Source: Thermoplasmata archaeon
GTDB taxonomy: Archaea > Thermoplasmatota > Thermoplasmata > Thermoplasmatales > Thermoplasmataceae
Length of the DNA: 6,243 bases
Assembly (NCBI GenBank): GCA_021797265.1
Contig: JAJZZZ010000087.1
Span: forward strand, 1 to 6,243
Direction of reading: 5' to 3'
Positions 1 through 5,669 of this stretch are shown one piece after another (the first letter of the stretch is position 1; each line of letters begins with the position of its first letter). The notes beneath the pieces are model-generated. The model did not search any database. It saw only the letters and a list, made by a program, of their open reading frames with translations, and had not been told where the DNA came from. The position numbers and the translations under genes were made by a program.

Positions 1-546
1 GTGAAGCCGGATATCATTACAACGGCAAAAGGCATCAGTGGAGCTTACATGCCCCTGTCCCTGACTGCAACGGACAAAAGGATTTCCGAATACTTTGACC
101 AGAACTACTTTGCCCATGGCCACACATACGAGGCACATCCCATGACTCTTGCTGCTGGAGTTGCTGCCATTGAGGAATACAAGAGACTGGACATAATGAA
201 AAAGGTCAAGGGCATGGCTCCGCATTTTGCCAGCAGGCTTGAGGAGATCAGGGAAAAGCACAGATCGGTTGGGGACGTCAGGCACATAGGATTATTCGGG
301 GCAGTGGAACTTGTGAAGGATCAGGAGCAGAAAACGCCATTCAACAGCTACGAGGAGAAGGTGGCTGGAAAATCCCTGATGACTGATCTGGTTGCAAAGA
401 AGGCAATGCAGGATGGCGTTTACATAAGCACATGGGTGACGAATCTCATGATAGCTCCGCCGCTCATTATTTCACGTGATGATCTGGACAGGGGATTCGA
501 CGCACTGGATGCTGCCCTGTCCATTGCCGACAGGGAGGTGATGTGA
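1..546 (+). CDS. Class III (omega-amino-acid:pyruvate type) aminotransferase, C-terminal part
   Basis: This is a PLP-dependent fold-type I transaminase cut by the left window edge; 181 residues are visible. The GTG at base 1 is most likely an internal Val, because the presumed PLP lysine (TTAKGISG, K10) lies only ten residues in, whereas class III enzymes carry it near residue 260-290. The PLP-phosphate loop HGHTYEAHP (39-47), the DVRHIGLFGAVEL strand with a carboxylate-contacting Arg (92-104), and the closing APPLIISRDDLD segment (152-163) follow in normal order. The AHP and APHF patterns recall beta-alanine:pyruvate and taurine:pyruvate aminotransferases. The stop codon overlaps the start of the dehydrogenase gene, so the two are co-translated. 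That partner points to beta-alanine or 3-amino-2-methylpropanoate as amino donor, giving malonate or methylmalonate semialdehyde. The family call is firm; the substrate is inferred, and taurine, GABA or polyamine-derived donors remain possible. Confidence 0.88.
   Translation: MKPDIITTAKGISGAYMPLSLTATDKRISEYFDQNYFAHGHTYEAHPMTLAAGVAAIEEYKRLDIMKKVKGMAPHFASRLEEIREKHRSVGDVRHIGLFGAVELVKDQEQKTPFNSYEEKVAGKSLMTDLVAKKAMQDGVYISTWVTNLMIAPPLIISRDDLDRGFDALDAALSIADREVM
534..541 (+). promoter_or_regulatory. Strong Shine-Dalgarno site deciding the dehydrogenase start
   Basis: GGAGGTGA is a full match to the archaeal 16S 3'-end complement and lies inside the last codons of the upstream aminotransferase. It leaves 4 bases before the ATG at 546 but only 1 base before the in-frame GTG at 543, so ATG 546 is the better start. 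The TGA stop of the upstream gene (544-546) shares its last base with that ATG, which suggests coupled translation. Confidence 0.75.
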
Positions 547-2024
547 TGAAAAGCAGTACTCATGAAGAGGAGAAAGTGGAAAGAGTGAGGAACTATCTGG
601 AAGGGAAACTTCAGGATATAGAAGGGGAACCGGTTTATGATGTCTATAACCCGGCATTCGGTAAAATTATTGCCAGGACAGCAGGCTCAGGACAGAGAGT
701 GGTTGACGCTGCAGTGGATGCAGCCATGACTGCCTTCAGGAGCTGGTCCAAAGTCCCCATAACCGACAGGGTAAAAATTCTCTTCAGGCTGGAAAACCTT
801 TTGAGGGAGAACGCAGACGAAATAGCACGGATAGTGACCACTGAGCACGGAAAGACCTTTGATGAGAGCTATGGAGAGGTGATGAGGGCCGTGGAGAACG
901 TCGAGTCTGCAACAGCAGCAACATACCACATAATGGGCAGGAACAATTCAGATATTGCCAGAGGCATTGACGAGGAACTGATTCGCGAACCCATTGGAGT
1001 GTTTGCGGTAATTGCGCCTTTCAATTTCCCCGTGATGGTGCCATTCTGGTTCATACCCTATGCCATAGGGCTTGGCAACACCGTTGTGGTGAAACCATCA
1101 GAAAAAGTCCCTCTCACCATGCAGTATGTTTCCTCCATGTTCCAGAAAGCAGGTATCCCTCCGGGTGTTGTATCCGTGGTGAACGGGGGGCAGGAAACAG
1201 TTGAGGCACTTCTTTCAAACCCACATATATCCGGGTATAGTTTTGTTGGTTCCACAAGAACGGCTGAGATAATTCACAGGCGCGGTACCGAAACACACAG
1301 GCGTGTTCAGGCCGGTGCATCTGCGAAGAATTACGAACTTGTCATGCCTGACGCTGATCTCGGAACGGTGATTCCCTCCCTCATAAGCTCATTCTTTGGT
1401 AACGCAGGCGAACGCTGTCTTGCAGGCTCAGTGCTGGTGACGTTGCCTGAGAATCACCAGAAGGTTGTGAATTCCTTCGTTGACGCAGCTTCAAAGCTAA
1501 GGCTTGGCTTTGGACTTGATGCAGATACAGACATGGGACCCCTCATCAGGGAAGATCACCTGAAGCGTGTGGAATCATATATTATTAGGGGAGAGGAAGA
1601 GGGAGCAAATCTCTTACTGGACGGCAGAAAGAAGAGATCTCAGAAACATCCCGAAGGTTACTTCCTTGGTCCAACCATATTTGACAATGCCGTCAGTGAC
1701 ATGAAGATAGTCACTGATGAGATATTCGGGCCGGTAGCATCAGTAATGGAAGTGAAGAACCTTGAAAACGCCATCGAAACCATTAACAGGAGCAGGTATG
1801 GAAATTCAGCAACCATTTTCACCTCCAGCGGTAGAAACGCAAGAGAATTTATTCATGGCGTTGAAGCTGGTAATTTCGGTGTGAATGTTGGTGTTGCAGC
1901 ACCCATTTCGTTCTACCCATTCGGCGGTTACAAGGATTCTTTCTTCGGGGACCTGCATGCACAGGGCGGGGATGACCACGTCATGTTCTTTACAGAAAGG
2001 AAGGTTGTTGTTTCCAGATGGTAA
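546..2024 (+). CDS. mmsA: CoA-acylating (methyl)malonate-semialdehyde dehydrogenase
   Basis: An aldehyde dehydrogenase superfamily member of 492 residues, close to the usual ~490-500. Numbered from ATG 546, it shows the oxyanion motif PFNFP (158-162, Asn160), the cofactor-binding KPSE (183-186), the Rossmann motif FVGST (233-237), the nucleophile Cys291 in GERCLAGS, and EIFGP (392-396). At the position where ordinary hydrolytic ALDHs have the general-base Glu (LELGGK), this protein reads AGASAKNYELV. That absence, the RVQ...AKN pattern, and Arg290 directly before the Cys mark the MMSDH subfamily, which passes the acyl group to CoA instead of water. Arg114 fits the spacing of the second substrate-carboxylate Arg known from Bacillus MMSDH. 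The C-terminus ending in SRW resembles SQW of relatives. Expected reaction: malonate or methylmalonate semialdehyde + CoA + NAD+ to acetyl- or propionyl-CoA + CO2 + NADH, in the cytoplasm. The upstream transaminase would supply the semialdehyde. The start at GTG 543 (one residue longer) is the alternative. Confidence 0.92.
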   Translation: MKSSTHEEEKVERVRNYLEGKLQDIEGEPVYDVYNPAFGKIIARTAGSGQRVVDAAVDAAMTAFRSWSKVPITDRVKILFRLENLLRENADEIARIVTTEHGKTFDESYGEVMRAVENVESATAATYHIMGRNNSDIARGIDEELIREPIGVFAVIAPFNFPVMVPFWFIPYAIGLGNTVVVKPSEKVPLTMQYVSSMFQKAGIPPGVVSVVNGGQETVEALLSNPHISGYSFVGSTRTAEIIHRRGTETHRRVQAGASAKNYELVMPDADLGTVIPSLISSFFGNAGERCLAGSVLVTLPENHQKVVNSFVDAASKLRLGFGLDADTDMGPLIREDHLKRVESYIIRGEEEGANLLLDGRKKRSQKHPEGYFLGPTIFDNAVSDMKIVTDEIFGPVASVMEVKNLENAIETINRSRYGNSATIFTSSGRNAREFIHGVEAGNFGVNVGVAAPISFYPFGGYKDSFFGDLHAQGGDDHVMFFTERKVVVSRW

Positions 2025-2041
2025 ATTTTCATAAATCCAAA

Positions 2042-2047
2042 TTTTTT
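2042..2047 (+). terminator. Poly-T terminator of the aminotransferase-dehydrogenase pair
   Basis: Six consecutive T bases lie 18 bases after the dehydrogenase stop, inside an AT-rich stretch. Archaeal RNA polymerase commonly stops at such U-tracts without a hairpin. No convincing stem precedes it. Confidence 0.5.
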
Positions 2048-2091
2048 AGTCAAATGTTTTATGGTTCAGCGGGTAATTTCAGTGTAATTGG

Positions 2092-2097
2092 AAAAAA
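2092..2097 (-). terminator. Poly-T run (minus strand), second-line terminator of the GabT-like gene
   Basis: An A6 run on the + strand reads as T6 on the minus strand, 44-49 bases past the stop of the GabT-like aminotransferase. It lies downstream of the hairpin at 2115-2148 and mirrors the T6 run of the opposing gene, as expected for a convergent gap where each strand needs its own stop. Confidence 0.45.
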
Positions 2098-2114
2098 TAG
2101 GATATACAATAAAA

Positions 2115-2148
2115 TTTCCTGATATGAATCTGTCAGTGGATCAGGAAA
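2115..2148 (-). terminator. 9-bp hairpin over the stop codon followed by a short T run
   Basis: TTTCCTGAT (2115-2123) and ATCAGGAAA (2140-2148) are perfect inverted repeats with a 16-base loop. The right arm contains the TGA stop (2141-2143) of the minus-strand aminotransferase. Read on the minus strand, the left arm is followed at once by TTTT (2114-2111), an intrinsic-terminator-like arrangement, though the stem has only three G-C pairs. A role in termination or 3'-end protection is inferred. Confidence 0.4.
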
Positions 2149-3505
2149 CTTCTTTCAAGGCATCTTCAAGAATGTCCATCCCTCTATCCGCCAGGTCAGG
2201 TTCAATTGTCAGAGGTGCCATGAATCTCAGTACATTGGCATAGTGTCCGCATGTATGCATCAGAACACCGTGTTTGAACATATATTCCTTTATTCGTGCA
2301 GCTCTTTTTGTTCCAGGTTTCTTTGTTACTGGATCGTCAACCATCTCCAGTGCAATCATATACCCTCTTCCCCTCACCTCGCCAATATATCTGTTATTCT
2401 GGGCAAATTCCTCAAGTCTTTTCAGAATATGAGAACCATTTGAACGAACCATGTCCAGAACGCTGCTCTCCTTGAGGTAGTTCAGTGTGGCATGGCCGGC
2501 TGCCATGCCAAGCGGATTCCCCCTGTAAGTTCCAAGGTGGAAACCTGGCGGCAGTTTTTCATCATAATCATTCCGGTAGGCAATCATGGAAATTGGTATT
2601 CCTTCCCCGATGCTCTTTGAAACGCACATTATGTCAGGTGACACCTTGGTATATTCGCTTGCCCATATTCTTCCAGATCTGCCCACACCGGATTGAACCT
2701 CATCCAGAATCAGGGGCACTCCATTGTCCTGTGTGATCTCCCTTATCATGGGAAGAAAGTCGTCAGGAGGTACAACATAGCCGCCCTCTCCCTGTATGGG
2801 TTCAACAATGACTCCACCTATTTCCCCGGGTCCAGCGTACGGATCAGAAATCATGTGGCGTAGCATATCCCCAACGTATGCGGACATATCCCCCATCTTC
2901 ACATTGAAGGGGAACCTGTATGAATATGGGTATGGGACGTAGGCAATATCCCTCAGGCCAATACCTGCATACCCGCGGTAGTGGGGGTTTGAGGTAGCAG
3001 AAATAATCTCCCCTGAAACGCCATGGTAGCTGCCACTGAAAGCCACAATGGTCTTCCTTCCTGTTACGTGCCTGGCAAGCTCTATTGCAGTTTCACAGGC
3101 TTCGGCGCCAGTTACTGTGAACATTGTTCTGGAATGATCCTTGAGCCCTGCAGGGAGTGTGGAATTGAACGTCTTCAGGAAATTGATCCTCATCTCAGTA
3201 GGCATTTCATTTATGTGCACAACTTTGTCCAGCTGATCGCGGATGGCATTCCTGACTGGCGGAAATCCATGCCCCAGGTTGATGACGCTGACGCCGGAAA
3301 AAAAGTCAATAAATCTGTTGCCGTCCACATCTTCTATTGTTGAACCCCTTGCTCTGGAAACCCCGATCCTGAAGACTGATGTGTAGGTCCTGCTTGCAGT
3401 TTCATACCTGTCCTGGTCAGCGAGCATTTTCTGTGATTCCGGTCCGGGAACATCTGTAACGAGTCTTGGTGCATCCTCATAACTACCCCATTCTGCCGAC
3501 TTCAT
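2141..3505 (-). CDS. GabT-like class III aminotransferase
   Basis: A complete PLP-dependent transaminase of 454 residues from the ATG at 3505. Motifs in order: DVDGNRFIDFFSG (59-71), TGAEACE for PLP phosphate (132-138), SYHG stacking on the cofactor ring (159-162), VEPIQGEGG (234-242), LILDEVQSG with the pyridine-N aspartate (D268), the presumed Schiff-base lysine K297 in VSKSIGEG, GTYRGNP (T326), and NVLRF (R427). The spacings E240-D268-K297-T326-R427 equal those of E. coli GabT E211-D239-K268-T297-R398, so the GabT-type fold is secure. The residue after YHG is Val, not the Arg that holds the GABA carboxylate in E. coli GabT, so the substrate may differ. ATG 3505 was chosen because it lies about 19 residues before the VPGP segment where relatives begin, and has a GGATGTGA site 4 bases upstream. 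The frame stays open to ATG 3583 and TTG 3601. It follows the importer genes on the same strand but behind a terminator-like run, so it is probably transcribed separately. Confidence 0.88.
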   Translation of the reverse strand: MKSAEWGSYEDAPRLVTDVPGPESQKMLADQDRYETASRTYTSVFRIGVSRARGSTIEDVDGNRFIDFFSGVSVINLGHGFPPVRNAIRDQLDKVVHINEMPTEMRINFLKTFNSTLPAGLKDHSRTMFTVTGAEACETAIELARHVTGRKTIVAFSGSYHGVSGEIISATSNPHYRGYAGIGLRDIAYVPYPYSYRFPFNVKMGDMSAYVGDMLRHMISDPYAGPGEIGGVIVEPIQGEGGYVVPPDDFLPMIREITQDNGVPLILDEVQSGVGRSGRIWASEYTKVSPDIMCVSKSIGEGIPISMIAYRNDYDEKLPPGFHLGTYRGNPLGMAAGHATLNYLKESSVLDMVRSNGSHILKRLEEFAQNNRYIGEVRGRGYMIALEMVDDPVTKKPGTKRAARIKEYMFKHGVLMHTCGHYANVLRFMAPLTIEPDLADRGMDILEDALKEVS

Positions 3506-3509
3506 ATTG

Positions 3510-3517
3510 TCACATCC
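3510..3517 (-). promoter_or_regulatory. Shine-Dalgarno-like site for the GabT-like gene
   Basis: On the minus strand GGATGTGA matches the consensus GGAGGTGA at 7 of 8 positions and leaves 4 bases before ATG 3505, the same spacing as in the dehydrogenase gene. Neither ATG 3583 nor TTG 3601 has a comparable site, which favours the shorter protein. The mismatch falls within the core GGTGA, so this is supportive, not decisive. Confidence 0.45.
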
Positions 3518-3601
3518 AGCACCGGCATGATGGCAGTACAAAGAATCCCCATCCACACTGAGGTGAGGATTGTAAAGGATCATGCCTGCTTTGTTAAACA
3601 A

Positions 3602-3610
3602 ATTATAGTA
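3602..3610 (-). promoter_or_regulatory. Possible TATA box for the GabT-like gene
   Basis: The minus strand reads TACTATAAT here, an archaeal TATA-like element. A transcript starting about 25 bases downstream would begin near 3580, close to ATG 3583, which would make that start nearly leaderless; otherwise it would leave a leader of about 75 bases before ATG 3505. A second AT-rich candidate (TTTAATCTTTATT) lies around 3640-3653. No clear BRE purine pair is visible, so this is weak. Confidence 0.25.
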
Positions 3611-3659
3611 CAGATGGATATTAACTTAACTATTTTCAGTGAATAAAGATTAAATGTGG

Positions 3660-3670
3660 AAAAAAGAAAA
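3660..3670 (-). terminator. Poly-T terminator after dppC
   Basis: On the minus strand two T tracts separated by one C begin 4 bases after the TAA stop of the DppC-type permease. This matches the U-tract termination typical of archaea. It suggests that the importer operon ends here, although read-through into the GabT-like gene on the same strand is possible. Confidence 0.5.
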
Positions 3671-3674
3671 TTAT

Positions 3675-4622
3675 TTATGAAGATATTGCACTGCTGCCTG
3701 ATTCCTCTTCTGTTGGCTGCTCTCTTGGCCTTGGGACTCTCCTGACAATGTGTGATTTCAGGTTCACGTCCATGGAATCCCTGAGACCCTCACCAAGCAA
3801 ACCTAGTCCGAGGACTATGAGCAGTATGAATGCCGCAGGTATGAGCCCTTCCCACGGATATGTATAGAGCGTTGTGGTGATTGATGATGCCATGAGCCCC
3901 AGTTCAGGCGTGCCAGCAGGTATGCCAACTCCAAGAAATCCAAGTGTAGAAAGCGTCAAAAGGGCTGTCCCAACATCCATGGTGGCATATACAATTACCG
4001 TAGGGATTATGTTTGGTATCAAATCATTCTTGAATATATACCAGAATGATAGGTTCATTGCCCTGGATGCTGTCACAAAATCATTGGCCGATACTTCCAG
4101 TACACCTGCACGGACTATACGGACATATGGGGGCCACCAGACTATGGTGATTGCAATGGTTGCATTTATGAGGCTGGGGCCAAGCGTTGCTGCTATTGCA
4201 AGTGCCATTATGAGCCCGGGAAATGCAAGGAAGAGATCAGTGAATCTCATTATGACCTCTTCCCTCGGTCCTCTGTAAAAGCCGGCAATGCTCCCCAATA
4301 TAAGGCCTACAAGGACCGATATCCCAACGACCATAGAAGGGATGGCGAGATCCACTGGTATGGCGGCAAGGATACGGGAGAATATGTCACGACCAAGTCC
4401 GTCTGTTCCGAAGATGTGTGTCAGTGAGGGAGGAAGATTCGCACTGGAAAGGTTGATCTTATATGGATTGTATGGCGTCATGTGTGTGCCCAGCAGCTCA
4501 AACAGGATTGCCACAATCAGAAAGAATCCAATTATAATCAGTCCAGCGAAGGAAAGCTTGTTGGCGTATATATCCGACAGCGTTCCCTTAAGCCTCTGGC
4601 CAGCAGTTCTATCATTATTCAT
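3675..4622 (-). CDS. dppC: ABC transporter permease, DppC type (peptide/nickel/opine family)
   Basis: An inner-membrane permease half of a family 5 (peptide-type) ABC importer; 315 residues, normal length. A cytoplasmic N-terminus precedes a first membrane helix (about 24-44). Then comes the family signature HIFGTDGLGRDIFSRIL (69-85), further helices at about 93-114, 126-147, 152-170 and 207-230, the ATPase-contacting EAA loop (about 181-204, ending DLIPN), the conserved GFLGVGIPAGTPELG (228-242), and the last helix leading into GEGLRDSMDVNLK (277-289). The charged 25-residue tail is cytoplasmic. Its ATG overlaps the stop of the DppB-type gene by 4 bases (ATGA), with GGGTGAG at 4628-4634 as ribosome binding site, so the two permeases are translationally coupled. 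The substrate cannot be read from permeases of this family; oligo- or dipeptides are the default. No ATPase gene follows. Confidence 0.92.
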   Translation of the reverse strand: MNNDRTAGQRLKGTLSDIYANKLSFAGLIIIGFFLIVAILFELLGTHMTPYNPYKINLSSANLPPSLTHIFGTDGLGRDIFSRILAAIPVDLAIPSMVVGISVLVGLILGSIAGFYRGPREEVIMRFTDLFLAFPGLIMALAIAATLGPSLINATIAITIVWWPPYVRIVRAGVLEVSANDFVTASRAMNLSFWYIFKNDLIPNIIPTVIVYATMDVGTALLTLSTLGFLGVGIPAGTPELGLMASSITTTLYTYPWEGLIPAAFILLIVLGLGLLGEGLRDSMDVNLKSHIVRRVPRPREQPTEEESGSSAISS

Positions 4623-5656
4623 GATTTCTCACCCGAAAGTGTTATTCTTGGGTCAAGTACAGCGTACAGTATATCTGCGACCAGATTTGCAACAACAACA
4701 GCTATTGTGAATACAATGACAACAGCGATGAGCACAGGATAATTATCTGAAACGACGGCATTGTATGCAAACCTTCCAATTCCAGGCCATGAGAAGAGTT
4801 CCTCAACCACCACTGTGCCTGAAATCAACCACCCGAACATTACGGCCACAACGGTATTTGCCTCTATTAATCCGGTCCTGAGAATGTGGTGCCGCTGAAC
4901 CTCCTTCATTGGCAATCCCTTTGAATAAGCGGTCCGAACGTAAGGCATCCACCGCACCCCAAGCACACCTGACCTGCTGATCCTTGTCACCAATCCAAAA
5001 TTCAGGAAGGCCAGAGTTGCTGCCGGAAGAATGAGATGATACATTCCGTTCACAAAATCTCCAATATGGCCAGTGATTATGGAATCAAGAACAAAGATAC
5101 CGGTGATGCGAGGCGGGGCAGTAAGATAAGATGAATACATACCTCCCACGGGAAATATGGGGATATAGGAGGCAAAAACGCTTATAGCAAGAGCCGCACC
5201 CAGAAATGTTGGAGTGGACCATGCCCCTAGGTAGAAGATTCTTATGAGGCTATCTTTCTTGTTACCAAAGTTCATTGCTGACAGATATCCGAGTCCTATA
5301 CCTGCAATGATGATTATAACGAAGGCCATGAGCACAAGTTCAAGCGTGTTGGGAAAGTAGAAAAGGATCTCACTCAGAATCGATTGTCCGGTAACAGGAT
5401 CAATACCCAGATTGCCTGTAGCATACGAAGACAGGAAATACCAGAGCTGTACATATATTGGATCATTGAGGTGGTATCTTAGCTTCACTGCAGCAATGGT
5501 TGAGGGCCTGGCCTTGGGACCTGCCCAGAGAACTGCAGGATTTGCGCTGAGTAGATGCGAGATCAGGAAGACAATAATTATGGTGCCAAAAATGAGAAGG
5601 ACTCCCTCAATGCTTCTCTTAATTATATAAAAAATTAGTGAACGGCTTGAATCCAT
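4619..5656 (-). CDS. dppB: ABC transporter permease, DppB type (peptide/nickel/opine family)
   Basis: The partner permease of the DppC-type protein; 345 residues, typical of the family. It has a first membrane helix at about 17-37, an external stretch including YHLNDPIYVQ (61-70) as in other DppB/OppB proteins, helices at about 105-127 and 140-165, and an extracytoplasmic loop (about 166-203). LPAATLAFLNFG (210-221) comes next, followed by the EAA loop YVRTAYSKGLPMKEV (239-253) ending HHILRTGL. The C-terminal block ELFSWPGIGRFAYNAV (286-301) leads through the last helix to VLDPRITL (333-340). AAGGTGA (5663-5669) sits 6 bases before the ATG and begins on the last base of the preceding binding-protein stop codon, with 12 bases between the genes. 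The order binding protein, DppB, DppC is the classic operon order. Together the two permeases form the membrane channel of the importer. Confidence 0.92.
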   Translation of the reverse strand: MDSSRSLIFYIIKRSIEGVLLIFGTIIIVFLISHLLSANPAVLWAGPKARPSTIAAVKLRYHLNDPIYVQLWYFLSSYATGNLGIDPVTGQSILSEILFYFPNTLELVLMAFVIIIIAGIGLGYLSAMNFGNKKDSLIRIFYLGAWSTPTFLGAALAISVFASYIPIFPVGGMYSSYLTAPPRITGIFVLDSIITGHIGDFVNGMYHLILPAATLAFLNFGLVTRISRSGVLGVRWMPYVRTAYSKGLPMKEVQRHHILRTGLIEANTVVAVMFGWLISGTVVVEELFSWPGIGRFAYNAVVSDNYPVLIAVVIVFTIAVVVANLVADILYAVLDPRITLSGEKS

Positions 5657-5662
5657 AACCGT

Positions 5663-5669
5663 TCACCTT
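5663..5669 (-). promoter_or_regulatory. Ribosome binding site fused to the upstream stop codon
   Basis: The minus strand reads TGAAGGTGA across 5671-5663: the TGA stop of the binding protein shares its last base with the AAGGTGA site for dppB, 6 bases before ATG 5656. This compact junction supports co-transcription and confirms the dppB start. Confidence 0.6.

Larger units (their letters stand above)
3506..3674. other. Intergenic region between dppC and the GabT-like gene
   Basis: This 169-base stretch is AT-rich between about 3602 and 3674 and more balanced between 3506 and 3601. The balanced part is in frame with the aminotransferase and would encode up to 32 extra residues, including a CHH...C pattern, with no resemblance to class III N-termini. 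It could be a 5' leader or a genuine N-terminal extension. The AT-rich part holds the dppC termination signal and TATA-like sequences. No RNA gene or strong fold is apparent. Confidence 0.5.

Noticed and set aside
1..3. GTG at the left edge as a true start codon for a 181-residue protein
   Set aside because: The presumed PLP lysine is at residue 10, so roughly 250-280 residues of the fold are missing; the GTG is most likely an internal Val of a gene cut by the window.
546..2024. Succinate-semialdehyde or other hydrolytic aldehyde dehydrogenase
   Set aside because: The general-base Glu motif (LELGGK) is absent, and the AKN, ERC and C-terminal patterns fit the CoA-dependent MMSDH subfamily instead.
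3023..3343. 106-residue Cys-rich + strand reading frame inside the GabT-like gene
   Set aside because: It is antisense to the conserved aminotransferase segment; the cysteines have no regular metal-binding spacing.
3506..3540. CHHAGAGC as a zinc-binding motif
   Set aside because: It is an isolated pattern in a stretch that may not be translated, without a second ligand pair or family context.
3621..3630. TTAACTTAAC tandem repeat as a regulator-binding site
   Set aside because: Only two 5-base units in an AT-rich gap; easily expected by chance.
3874..4278. 134-residue + strand reading frame opposite dppC
   Set aside because: It is antisense to a well-conserved permease, has no family motif, and is explained by the codon pattern of the real gene.
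4288..4710. 140-residue + strand reading frame opposite the dppB/dppC junction
   Set aside because: It runs antisense across two conserved genes and their overlap, and shows no recognisable motif.
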